Shown here in pieces: positions 11,096 through 22,862 of a stretch of 64,000 nt of DNA. Each line of letters starts with the position of its first letter. The stretch's first letter is position 1. This DNA is from Dicaeum eximium (Eukaryota > Chordata > Aves > Passeriformes > Dicaeidae). The translations under genes and the position numbers were made by a program. Location of the stretch: contig VWZP01007922.1 in NCBI GenBank assembly GCA_013396995.1, positions 124,001 through 188,000 of the forward strand, written 5' to 3'. The notes under the pieces were generated by a model. That model ran no database searches, was not told the DNA's origin, and saw only the letters and a list, made by a program, of their open reading frames with translations.

Positions 11096-13620
11096 GTGCT
11101 GTTCTTTCTCTCTTCCCTCACATATGTGGGCTTCTCTGTTTCCAGTATGTGCTTGTCAAAACATTTCACTCTTCCTTTCCAACCTGTGTGGTGACTGTGG
11201 ATGATCCCACCTCCTCCCTGCCCCCATGCTTTGTTTTGATTTGAAAAGCTTAACTCTTTTTAGGTAACAGATGTCTCTCTGCCTAAAGATGGCACCCATA
11301 ATGGGCAAATAATCTCCTGAAATGGAAAGGGAACATTAGTCTGGGCTTTGACATGTCAGATCTGAGACGAGAGTGGAAGTGTTCTGTCAGCAATCTCAGG
11401 CAGAGCTGGGCTGGCAGGGTTGCCATGGCAATTAGCTTGTTTATCACATCAAGGTCCCCATAATCAAACAGCAGAAGATGTAATTCAGAGAGCACTGAAA
11501 GGAAAATATGCACATCTGTATGTACTAAGTTGCAAGAAAATGATCAGGCAATAATAAAGTAGTGTTAGTTTGGGCCTTGGTTTGAGTGGAGTGAAATAAC
11601 CTATAAAAGCTGAGAAGTTTTATTGCATAAGACAGTGTTTGCCTAAAAAATATGTATAGCCTTGTGGGACGATCCAATTATAAGAATAAGCAGATTGGAA
11701 CTACGGGATATTAACAGATGGATGCTTAAATTTTAGTTCTTTAATTCTTGAACTGTTATTGAGATAAGAACAACTCTGTGATATGCAAGCTCCTGTACAA
11801 ATTTACCTGGTTACAAAATGTAGCAGTATCAGTTTAATTTTGAAGAGAAGCAATAGGTTTGATTGAAAAAAACAGGTATCAATTTGTATGAGATGAGATG
11901 TCTGCAGTAATCAATAACCTGCTTAACCAGACTTTAAAGGTCAGGCCACATGTTATTGGAAAAATCATTCCCTTTGGATTCACAAAAAGTTCTTGCACTT
12001 CACCTGGTACTGCAGAATCAGTAGGTGCAAATGAACAAAACCAGGAATATTACTTAGCCAAGCATGGGAGCTCTTGAGCAGGGAAATTCAGTCAGAGACC
12101 CTCAGCCTTCCTACAGGCACTGGGAGCTCAGGTGTCACTGCAGACTCTGCCTCTCCATGCAAATGTCCTTTGTGCTGTTTATGGACTGGGCCTTTGCACA
12201 CATCATTGGAAAGCTTCAGAAACAGAGAAATGACCATACATGAGAAAAACTAGAAGCTTACAGTCATGGTCTGCTGTGGCAAAAATAAGCCTAGAATATG
12301 CATCAAAGTATAATGTTATAACTGTGTAAATTATATGCTTCAAAAGATCTCTGCATACATACTTAGCAAGTGCTGGCTATGCATTTACTCACACCATACT
12401 GTGTATATTTGAGTGACTGGAACAATTCCTGAGGTTAATTACTAAACTAAACAAAGGCCTTGACTCATTTGGAACTGATGGAGAGAGCTGCACTTACTCC
12501 TCAAATTTATCAAGCAAACACAATTATGCTGATCCTGACACATGGCTTGACTAATAGCAGGGGCTACTGGAGTAAAACAGCCTGCCTTGGCATGTGCCTC
12601 TCAGCCTCAGAAACTGCCACACACCATGAGAGGAGAGCTGGCACAGGAGGGAAAGCAATGCCCACCCACTGGGTATTCCCCTGATGCCTTATTTTTAAAT
12701 TACACTGCATTACTGGAAATTACAGAAAAATATGACATTCTCTACCCTGGAAACTTGGGATATGTCTGCAGATAATTCTCTCTAAGTGGTTTTCTGTTTG
12801 TAGGATACAAAGCAGTCTAGCTGGCTGCAGCAAGCAGGACAATAAGTGAGATGATCACAAAGCATTGAGGTCTTGAGATAGTGTCTGAACCAGCTGCCAG
12901 TGAACTTCCATCAGAATTTTCATTGGGAGCAGGAGCTGAGAATAGCCGGGGAAGAACGGCCCCCAGCCTTCCGAGAAGCCGGTGCAGACTGCTGATCTAA
13001 GTCTGCTTATCAGCCTTTGCTAAGGCTGGCACATCTGCAGAGGGTGTAACTGCATGTCACTGAGACATTGCCACAGGAATCAAAGCATTCTCTCTCCAGC
13101 TTCCCTCCCTTGCAAGCCATTGTTGGTGCTTCCTTCCCTTGCCTTTCACTGCATGTTCCTGTACCCTTGTACAGTTGTCCTTGTTCATGAGGTTTCTCCA
13201 GGAGGGTCTTTCTTTCCCTAATTGAATGTCTTTTTAAGTAAGCTTTCTGCTAGACACACACAGAATCACAAACCTGTAAACAGAGATGAAGGCAGGACAA
13301 TGAATCCATAATTTCCAAGGCTGGTTAATTTATGATCTGAAAGTCTTTTCTTACCACTCTTCTAAGGTAATAATTATCATATCCATAAAAGACATGATGA
13401 TGTTCCGCATTCATGACTAACTTAGGTGTGCAGTTATGGACATCCCCACTTAATAAAGCCCTCAAATATATTATTAAATCCTACTTAAGCCAAATCTTAA
13501 GAGTTTAGCTGAAGTAGGACTTAATTTGTTAGTGTTTTAAGTGTCCCTCTAACAAATTCTATCTAAATACAGAATTATGAAGCAGAAAGTGACATCCATA
13601 GCACAAGAATGATGAAATTT
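11096..13620. other. Unique non-coding DNA, no gene seen
   Basis: I see no exon, RNA gene or repeat family I can name. A small GC-rich patch with four CpGs lies at 12944-12980, and AT-rich tracts surround it. Short frames on both strands carry no domain. Confidence 0.5.
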
Positions 13621-13890
13621 TGTCCTGGTTCTGGACAGGATGGGGATAATTTTTTACAGTAGCTTGGGGCTGGAGAAAGTTAAGACTCAGAGATTATTCT
13701 GTACCACCTCATGTATTATCAGGGGTGGGGTGAAGAGACTTTTCCAGGGGAAAAGGAAGTGCATCCAGAGAGAAGGGGTCGCTTCATCTCAGATGTAATA
13801 TCTCACTGTCTCAGTTCCCCATCTCCATGGGAAGTAGCAATACCACATCAATTCTCAAGATTTGCTGTGTATATCAATCAATTATTTTTT
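13621..13890 (+). mobile_element. Probable degraded LTR fragment
   Basis: The start TGTCCTGGTTCTGGACAGG, followed by GGGGATAATTTTTTACAGTAG, matches the usual opening of passerine LTRs related to the one at 10511. ATTCTGTACCACCTCATG near 13697 and a GGGGTGGGG block near 13724 fit the following part of that LTR type. The remainder is too diverged to align by eye, the 3' boundary is a guess and no polyadenylation signal or target duplication is identifiable. A chance match limited to the first 50 bases is the main alternative. Confidence 0.45.
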
Positions 13891-14589
13891 CAAACCACTC
13901 AAACATTGTAATGATGAATGTTTTAAAGAACTTATGATTAATGTTGTCTTCAGATTAAGCCTTCACAGTGTACATAAATAAGGCCTGGGGCTGAACATAG
14001 ACAAATTAAGATAAAATGAATTATGGAACAGCTGCTTCTGGGGGGAGTGAATCCACTGTACTCTCCAGGTGGTGAGGGCACTTGAAAATGGTGTACATGG
14101 GCATGAAATTAGAGTCCAGGACACGTGCTTTACCCACACAGGACTGAAGCAAGCTTGCACAAACCTCTTTTCCTTGTTTTCTTTGATTTTGCAACTTTTC
14201 AGCCTTTTTCAATCAATGTGATAGTTTTTAATGTATTAAATGTACCAAGGCAATGCAGCAACTCAAAGAGATAATTTACTTTTGTTGGGTACATGAAGCA
14301 CATTTAAAAAAGAAGAAATCAACCCTCTTATATAAATAACAGTAGTAAATTCTGGACATCACATGGCTGGTAGTGACATGCTAGTGTGGCCTTGTCATGG
14401 ACACTCTGGAGGCCACAGTCCCCTTTGAACAGTACCAACACAATGTTTTTTCCTGGGTCATATTGTGTAGCATCCCTATCCAGAATTCTGCCTCCAGCCT
14501 TGGGTGTGTCTGTATCTTGGTACACTTTATTCCTGGGCAAGGAAGAACTGCTCAGCCATCTGCTGAGTTTTTAAGGAAGGACTGAAGGA
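13891..14589. other. Unique non-coding DNA, no gene seen
   Basis: Sequence between the degraded LTR and the next CR1 fragment. Overlapping short frames occur on both strands around 14390-14580, none with recognisable protein features. Confidence 0.5.
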
Positions 14590-14932
14590 AAGAGAATGGA
14601 GAGGGGATCTTATCAATGCATACCAGTAACTTAAGGGTGGGTATCAAGAGGATGGGACCAGTAGTGTTATGTGACAGGTCAAGGAGCAAAAAAACTGAAC
14701 CACAGGAAGTTTTATCTGAATATTAGGAAAGATTTTTTTACTTTGAGGATGCTAGAGCACTGGCACAGGCTGCCCAGAAAGGTTTTGGATCCTTCTTCTC
14801 TGGAGATATTAAAACCTGCCTGGATGTGATCCTGGGCAGTCTGCTCTACGTGAACCTACTTTAGCAGAAAGGTTGGACTAGATAATCTCCAGGTATCTTC
14901 CAATTTCAACCATTCACTGATTCTGTGGTTGT
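14590..14932 (+). mobile_element. CR1 LINE, 5'-truncated 3' fragment
   Basis: Clear CR1 3' end: GAATGGAGAGGGGATCTTATC at the start, ATCAAGAGGATGGGACCAG near 14643, CACAGGAAGTTTTATCTGAA near 14700, GGCACAGGCTGCCCAGAAAGG near 14762 and TTCTCTGGAGATATTAAAAC near 14796. The tail GGTTGGACTAGATAATCTCC at 14868 is followed by TTCCAATTTCAACCATTC and a decayed ATTCTGTG-type terminus. It carries substitutions and small indels that break the reading frame, for example in the AAAGATTTTTTTAC stretch. A dead 5'-truncated copy of a different CR1 subfamily from the one at 9958, since the tails differ. Confidence 0.93.
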
Positions 14933-17900
14933 GTGGCTCACAATCCATATTTCCCCTCCATCTTTCTGCTTTGAAGTTTGTGGGCTAAAACTGTGCCCTG
15001 GCTTTCTCCCCTTGTTAAGAGTTTGTCTGTAATTTCGTGTGAACATGAGTTGTGGTTGCCAGCAGCAATAAAACACTGGACCATGCTTTCTGGCTCAGCT
15101 TGAGTGTGTCAGGAAGCCTATGGTGAGGGCTTCCTGGGCACAAACAGCACAGCCACCCTGGAGCTGGCTCAGCAGCTCTGAATCCCTGCAGTTTCAGCAG
15201 TGCAGGGGGGACAGCAGATGAGGACTGCTTCTCCTGGAGACAAGACAACTGAACTGGTGCTGGCAGAAAGTTCCAGGGAAGGAGCTCAGAATAGCTCTCT
15301 CTGAAGTGTGACCTGGGCTAGGGATGAATTAGCACACAGGAGCCAGTGAATTTCTAGCCCTGAGGTTTAGTGTGCATCCCCCAGGCTAAATTAGGAGGCT
15401 GTGTCACAATCCAGCTGGGGTCGAATCATCCAGTGGTTCTAGCCACAGAGATCCTTCACAGGATAGCAAACAGAGCATCTCACTTGACAGGGGCTTCAGG
15501 CATTTTTTCTGCATGAATGTTTCTGCTATAGCTCCTCCTGGGAGAACAGACCCAGAACTAGCACTGGTGGATTTCTGACTCTCATCCTCTTCCCTGCCAT
15601 ATGCACCATCTTGCTGTACAATACCTGAGCACTCCTTTGCATTACTAGTACTTTGTTGTGGAGGGAATCCAGCCTATACTAAATTACAGGTTGGCCAATC
15701 TGAGCTTGCCAGCTCGGTCGAAAAACAAACAACCACATCTAATTTCCTGCATGTATGTTTTCCCTGCATATTCTTTAGCTTTTCCTTGGCATTTCAATAG
15801 CAGCAGGAGACTATTAGCTTGTCAACAATGGTCTATTGCATTGACATTATCTCTTAATTACACAATTACTTTGTTATGTACTGTAGTATGAGCAATAAAA
15901 CATTTGAAGTACTTCAAGCAAATACAGTTTTAAAGGTTTAAAAGAAAAAAGACACAACCCAACTCTGATTCAAACTACCTGCTAAGTGTAAGTACTTTTC
16001 CCCCCCCCCTCTTAATAGATTAAGGAATTAATTTTACAATTAGTGCTAGAAGAGGTGTAGGTGAAATGATTGGTAAAATGGTGCTCTTAGTCTTTTTACA
16101 CTGATAGGCACGTCAGGAGAACAGGGCTGCTTTATTCACATCACTCCTTGTCCCATCACCACGGGACCCCTCAGAAATTACCTAGATCCAGCACAGCACA
16201 TGCCACGTGCCTGGAGACATCCTGACAATGCCCTGCATCTGCTGGCTGTGCCATCAGGGGAGTGCTGGCCTGGCACTCCTGGCTACTAGGGGCCACCTCC
16301 TAGCACCAGGTCCAACTGTGCGGTAACAGCGCTGGGTGTTCCCTTCGGAACAGCTCACCTGGTGCTCCCTCCTGGCACTGCTGATGACTGAAGGGGTGCT
16401 GGAAATGCAGCTCATACCAGGCACTCTGGCAACCCACTCCCATCCCTGGCACGCTGTCACTTACTGGCAGCTGGGTTGTCATGCCCCAGACTTGCTCCCA
16501 AAGGAGTCAAGGGTACTTTGTTATTGCCCTTGAATGACAGTAAAACTGGGGACTTTGTAGCCTAGATAAAACTGGTGCACTTGGCAAAGGTTTAGAAGCA
16601 AATCTCATTATCCCCTTAAAAAACCAACACTGCTGACTTCTAGACTTATATTTTTTCCTACAAACCCTTGCTTTGCCTCCTGACAAAATCAATATCCTAA
16701 AAATAAATAAATAAGCATACAGTGCAAGCATCTAAATTGAAAAGCAGCAGCTGGCAGAACTATGCATCTTTAATCTAGATTTAGTCACCCAGATAAAGTG
16801 AAACTTTGCAAGACCCCTCAAGCAAAGCATTTGACAAATTTTCTGTACTGCACTTCCAAAGGCTGTGAGTCCTTTCCCCATTACAGGTATAAAAGAACAA
16901 CAACATGGGAATGCTCTCAGTCACTTCTCCCACAGCTCTCTTCAGCCTCTCTCCTGGGATAGACGAGGAACATGATGGTGACTTTGGCTAAAGATTTGTG
17001 TGTCAGCACAGAGGAGGAAAGTCCCAAGGGTTGGTGGGAAGGAGTTGGGATAAGCTGCAGGAGCAAACACCTGGCATGGTTTCACTGACATCCTTGCATG
17101 TTGTCAGCCCCTCTATGAGAGGAAAACCCATTTGCAAAGAAGAGCCCTGTTTTTCTGGAGGGTGCTTTGTTTTTCTGATTTTTTGAGAACCCTAAGGGAG
17201 GATTCAGGGATAATGACTTGGGCAGGATTGCTTTTCTGCTAATATTGCCAGCCGAGAAATGCACAAATCTATAACAGAAAGGTACTAGTAGCAGCTCAGC
17301 TCCTCCCCTACTCCCATCACCAGAGAATTTTACCTGGTACCCTACTCTGTGACTAGCTCTTTCTGGCAAGCAAAAAAAGGTATCCTAATGTTGCATTATT
17401 AGCAGAAGAATGAGAGAGGAGGAAATGCAGGTCTGTTATACATCTCTCAGGGAATGAAGATCAGCAGCTCTGAAGAACAATCTGAATTTGGATATTACAG
17501 TGATGGCTAATGAATAAGGCAGTGGAAGAGAGCATGCAGGTTTTTACACCAGTCTGTTTGCTTCCCTGGGCTTCTCATTGGGTTTGCAAGACACAGTTTA
17601 GCTAAAATTCAATGGCTGTTCTGCACTGAAATATTTTCAGAGCTAGAGATAAGTCTAAGCTGCACTGAGATGTCAGTGGAGATCTCAGCTCCGGGTGACA
17701 TACTGGAGATGGATTTGAGCCCATTCAAGCTTTACAAAAGTGTGAATAATTTTAGGAAGGATTTTGAGGACAGAAAATATTAGCATTTTTGGAAGAAGGA
17801 ATCCTGTACATAGAAGCAGCAGGGAATGGGTGACAAAACCAAGAGGGGAATACTTTTCCTTGCATAGAAATAAATGTTTCCTAGTAGCCCCTGGGTAATG

Positions 17901-20692
17901 GGTTAGGGAGTGGATAGAGATTTATTTGTCCTTTTAACATATTCATGTCTCTGTGGCTGTGTGTTGCATGCACTAACTGCTCTGGAAACCCTGGTCTCAG
18001 ACTCACAAAATGTTTTTGAAATAGGATTTTTGTGTTTGCTGCCTTTGGCCTGATAAAACTATAATGGCAGAGAAGTTCAAAGGCAGCAGATGCTGAACCC
18101 TGGCTCTTTGGGTTTTTTTTCACTACATAGATGCAAATATCAGCTGTCAGCTAGAGATTATGCAAAGTAATTCATTTTGAATGATAGGAACAAACACTTT
18201 TCAAACATCTGCATGAAGAAGAAAAACAGATGATGATGACAATCTGAAAGACAGGGGGGCAAGGACACATAAACAATTAGCATTTATGGGTAGACCTGAG
18301 AAGAAAGGGGCATGCTTTGTGATACTTGTTTCCACAAGTGTTGTACACTATAGAATTATGTACTTGTTTTTGCCTTCTTTTTGGCACTGCATCTCAGATA
18401 GGTCCTGCCCTCCTGTCCCACCTCTGCAGCTCAGTGGAAAATGATTTGTAAGTGTCTTTTGAGACATCTCATTTTTCAAGCCTCAGATTCAATTTAGTTT
18501 CCAAATGTTCTTCCTAAAATTTGATATTTCATGGTTAAAAATGTTTATTAAACTGTAAAGACCAATGTTTTATTTTTTCAAAAAGGGTCTCTTGAATTTA
18601 CATTGTGGTTGTTGAGGGTGTTTTTCTATTTAGGGGAAAATATTAAATATTTTGACACATTTTAAAGCTGATTAATTTTCTATTCTAGTTAAGAAATGCA
18701 TGAAAATAGTTTTATTGAGCAAAATTCCTGACCTATTCTGTTATTGTATTTTGCCTATTCTGCATATGTGCTGTTTTCCAGCAACAAACAGCCCTGTAGG
18801 ATCATGGGGGAACTTTGGTCTTTTTCTCTTCTCTGCCTCATTCCGCCTGCCTAGGAGCTACTCTACAGTACAGAATAAGCATTTCTTTTTTTACTTTCTT
18901 TCTTCCTTCTCCAATCTTGCAGCATACCCGCCTCACTGTACTCCCACTCTTTTGGCCTTTCTGCTTTGTCTGCGTTTCTGCAAATGAATAATTTTTTTTT
19001 TGCATCTGTTTTTGTGAAAAGGAAAAAAATACAGAGCAAAACAAATGAGTTCTGTGAAATGTCAAGGAGGCTGTTAAACAACAGTCTTGAAAACAGCACC
19101 TTAATTGCATCACTAATGTGAGTTCTTATCTAATTGAAAAGCAATGAAGCGGATCATTTTTTGGTGTAGTTTCCATTAACCACTGCCTGAGAAGTGGAGA
19201 AATGGAGAGGAACCACAAAACAAACCTCTGCAAGGGCTGGGGGTCTCTTTGCCAGAGAGAGGGATGTGCCTCTTGGAGACTTTGCTGCCCACCTTACCTC
19301 CCACTGGGAGCAGGCACAGAGAAGGGGTGGTGGGCAGTCCCTGGCTATGCATCAAAGCCATCTCCTCACAGGGCTGTGTAGTCCCCACTGAGGTGCAGAG
19401 AGCTGTAAGCCTCAACTTCTGGGCTTTGCAGAGCCTGCTTTCATAAAAGTTTTATTGCTTAACACCTCCTATCTGTGAGTAGCTGACGCAGTCAGTGGCA
19501 GTAGAAACTTTATTTTTGGATGTACTTTAATGAAACCTCGGGCCACAGACCAAAGTGCAGAAAAAGGTGCTCTGTACTTGGGATACCTTAGGGCTCTTGT
19601 GTCAGGCTTACTGCCCCTGGGAGGACTGGTTTGCACACACACAGGCCCTGAGCTGTCTGCAATTGCTGCCTCTAGGATGCACTGGGGGTGCTGTCCCTCC
19701 ACGACTCCCTCTTGAGATACACACACAAGCAATCAACATTTCTCATTTCTCCTGTGAGAGTGGATAAGCATGTGAAAATTGATCTGTACTTGTCCAGTAA
19801 GTCCTGCCCTCCCATCTCAAGAAAACCTTGACAGATTAGATCAATTCCACAGCAACCAGTAAAGCTGACAAAAAACCCTAGAGTCTGGTTGGAGACCAGC
19901 CTGGAGCAATGGCATCATACAGCCAGAATTTGATAATGTGGCACTTTGGGAGAGAAAATGAGATGGGGTTCCAGCCTCACTGCCCTGTGCTCCTTTGGGA
20001 AAAGGCATATTGTTCTGGGGACTCTCTTGGGCCATGTGGATGGGAAGCAAGGGATCCTTCTGGCTGAGTAGGTTAACACCATTGTGCTAAGAAGCAGTGG
20101 CAATCTGGCCTCAAAAAGGATATGGAACTTTACTCATAGCTCTTCTCATTCCCTAGTTGGTGTTCAAATCAACACATTTGGTGCAGGGATGATGGGGATT
20201 CGGTGCCAGGACTTCGGACTTAACCATATTTGCTTCTATCTGATCAGTCAAAAGAAAAGCTGTAAGGTTTTCTTGCTCCTGTATCCAATTTCTGTTTGAA
20301 AGTAGATACAGCATGCAATTGGTCTGGAGGCTTAGAGCTTATCCACACCTAATATTTATGAGTATTTGTGGTGCATAAGTGAAACAAATGATAACCTAAA
20401 TCGTACTGGGAGAGTATGAAGGATCAATTCAGCAAACAAAACAGGCTCTGATATTGTTAGCTATACAAATGCACACAAAAAAACCCATTCAGGGAATAAT
20501 ACATATCTCCAGTTTCAGCAGCTTCTTTCACTCCCTGAAGCTGGCCTAGGGATGCTGTGCCCAGAGATCCCACCAGGCACATCTTTGGCTGTGTGCAGTA
20601 GCTGCGAGTCCTGTACACAGAGCCCTTCCCATCAGCCTGTCCTGCAGGTGCTGCACAATTAACCCTAATCACAGATAATCACAAACTGAGTA
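14933..20692. other. Unique non-coding DNA, no gene seen
   Basis: No coding exon or RNA gene is supported. Minor simple sequence includes a run of ten C at 16000-16009 and a short TAAA run near 16700-16714. The GC-richer part 16120-16500 has overlapping frames on both strands and no domain. I recognise no transposable element. Confidence 0.5.
16000..16009. repeat. Poly-C run (10 bases)
   Basis: Ten consecutive C residues follow TACTTTT. A simple homopolymer with no attached element; a likely place for sequencing or assembly length error. Confidence 0.9.
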
Positions 20693-20730
20693 ATTGAGTA
20701 GCAATTGAGTAGCAAATGCTGCTCAATTGT
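20693..20730. repeat. Tandem 11-mer overlapping a 28-base inverted repeat
   Basis: AATTGAGTAGC occurs twice in tandem (20693-20703 and 20704-20714). From 20703 to 20730 the sequence forms two 13-base arms, CAATTGAGTAGCA and TGCTGCTCAATTG, complementary at 12 of 13 positions and separated by only AA. In DNA this could extrude a cruciform and in RNA it would fold as a tight hairpin. The stem is much shorter than a typical microRNA precursor, so I do not call it a gene. Confidence 0.9.
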
Positions 20731-22616
20731 CCAAGCAAAGGAGAGAGGACTACCCCATGAACCGGCGGGGGAGCAGAGCTCGGCGCAGCACAACTGCTTG
20801 AGCAGAGAGCTGATGTAGATAACATTCTTTTTCATGGGGAAGTGCCAAAGGTCCCTTAGTGATGATACACAGATAAGAAAACCTCAGAATTTGTATTTCT
20901 TCTGAAATACCTTTGTACCAACAGTAGATCCCAGTCAGTAATGATACACTGGGGTAGTGATTTGGTATAGACTCTCTTAGTAATAGACTATTTTTTTTTT
21001 TGCTTGCACCTCTTCACATGCCAGTGTATAATTTTCCTGAAAAATATTTTCACCTCTGTCAGTGCAACATTTTAAGCAGAATTTTGCAATAATTAATAAA
21101 ACCAACTGGCCAATTTAATTTTACTAAAAGAAAATCCTGATCGGGATAAAAGTCTCAGTACTGACAGTCTCCTCAGGGGAATTCTGCATGATTACCTTTT
21201 GATATTCCTGGCATTTTTTAGCAGCAGAAATCCTGCAGTGTTTCTGAAACAGAAGCTGCTGTGCCAGCTTCCTCCAGCAGCCTGGCTCAAAGGCAGATGT
21301 GCTGCTGGAGGTCTGCATCTCCCAAAGCTTTTAGGCACCACAGCTGCACATTGTATCCTATTGCTGCACCACAGAGGAGTGTCAGAATTAGACAGTGACC
21401 TGGGCAATGGGACGGGGGTCCAGGGAGGGTTTTCAAACAGCTTGTTTGAGCTGAACATTATGGATAGGGGGCAACCTCTGACCTTACTTTGAGGTTACAG
21501 CTCTGAGGATCAGAAAGGGCTACTCTGGGAATGTGGATGTGACAGAGTGCTGGACATCAGGAGCTTCTGCTTGAGGACACACCATCCCTGTGGCAGCAGG
21601 CTAGGCTCTTTCCACAGATGGCAACAGGGGCATGGTGGCCTCCAGAGGTTGAAATCTTGGCTCAGACTTCCAGAGATTCATGAGGCTCGTTAATTAAGTG
21701 CAGAGGGCTCATACACTCATGGGGAGCCTTGTGATCTAATGAGATGTACTGTTTAAGGGCTTGTAGCCAGTTACATCTCCTCCTTAATTTCATTTTTTTT
21801 CTTTTCATTTCTAGTCAGATAAAACAGTGAAAACGAAAAGAATAGTGGAGGTGTTGAAGCAATTTTTTTTAAAATTATGATGTGAGCAAAATTACACACT
21901 TCACTTTAAATGAAAAATTTTTGAGTAACAGATAATGTCCTGGAGATGTTTTCTAAAAATGAATTTCTATTCTTTCCTTCAAATGATGTCTCCAGGAATA
22001 TGCTCTATTTCTGTCTGGCTTTACTGAGGGTATATACAAGTTTTGCTCCCTGCAGAGAGTGAAGAGGACTATAAGTCTTTTCAGGTCACTTTCCATGATT
22101 CTCTCTCCTCTCTGCATCACTTTTGATGTTCTTTCCCTTCTGCTGTGCTTGTTATGCTGCCCTCATCACTCACTCACTACACCTCCATAGAAATACCTCC
22201 CCTCTTTTACTCCTCTCCTGTGAACAGGCATTGTTGCTTTCTCACCTGTGAGGGAGCACTTCTCTGAGTTACCACCATGTGCAGGACCTGACTGGGCATG
22301 GGATAACGTCCCTGAATGGGGTCTCCTGTTATAGTTCACCAGACTCTTCTTTAACATCTCCTTGCCCTGATTTCAAGGAAAGCAAGTGATGGGTGAGGGG
22401 GAACCCGGCTTATCAGCTCAGGCACACCCATGTGCCCCCTTGCACCTGCCCATCTTGGGGCAGTTCAGGCAGCAATCATGTTATTAATGGGCTTCCTGGG
22501 CTGAAAACAATTTGGATCCCACGTAGAAGTGTCTCCAACAGCCTCTCAAGCTGAAGGGCTGAGCCTGCAGAGGCGCTCACAGCAGAAACTCTGTTAGAAA
22601 GGAACTGGCAAGAGAC
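20731..22616. other. Unique non-coding DNA, no gene seen
   Basis: A small GC-rich patch lies at 20760-20790 (CCGGCGGGGG, CTCGGCGCAG). AT-rich sequence with TAATTAATAAAA-type motifs occupies 21060-21125. No exon, RNA gene or recognised repeat. Confidence 0.5.
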
Positions 22617-22862
22617 TCTTGGAGCTAATAATAATAATAGTGTTGCAGAACTGAAGCAGAAGAGATAGAAGTCATTAGGAATGAAGAGAGCTATTGAAGT
22701 AGAGTAGAAAGGTATTTTAGAGAAGTTGGATATATTAGCAGGGGAGTGCTAGTTAAAAAAAAGTGTCTACACAAATAGGCTTATGATTAAAAGCTGAATT
22801 AGTGAACATAGTTAAGAGGATTAAAGAGGAAAAATTAAGCTAAATAGTTGAGATAGTAATAG
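22617..22862. other. C-depleted, purine-rich segment of unknown nature
   Basis: The plus strand here is strikingly poor in C: in 22681-22860 I count 10 C against 45 G in 180 bases. An AAT run lies near 22626-22638. Strand asymmetry of this kind is unlike the neighbouring DNA. It resembles the purine-rich U3 regions of some avian endogenous retrovirus LTRs, but I cannot match it to a family or define ends. A decayed simple repeat is another possibility. Confidence 0.6.

Noticed and set aside
20500..20660. Possible reverse-strand CR1 (GGGATGCTGTGCCCAGAGATC)
   Set aside because: Only a few bases recall CR1, and the order of following blocks does not fit the consensus.
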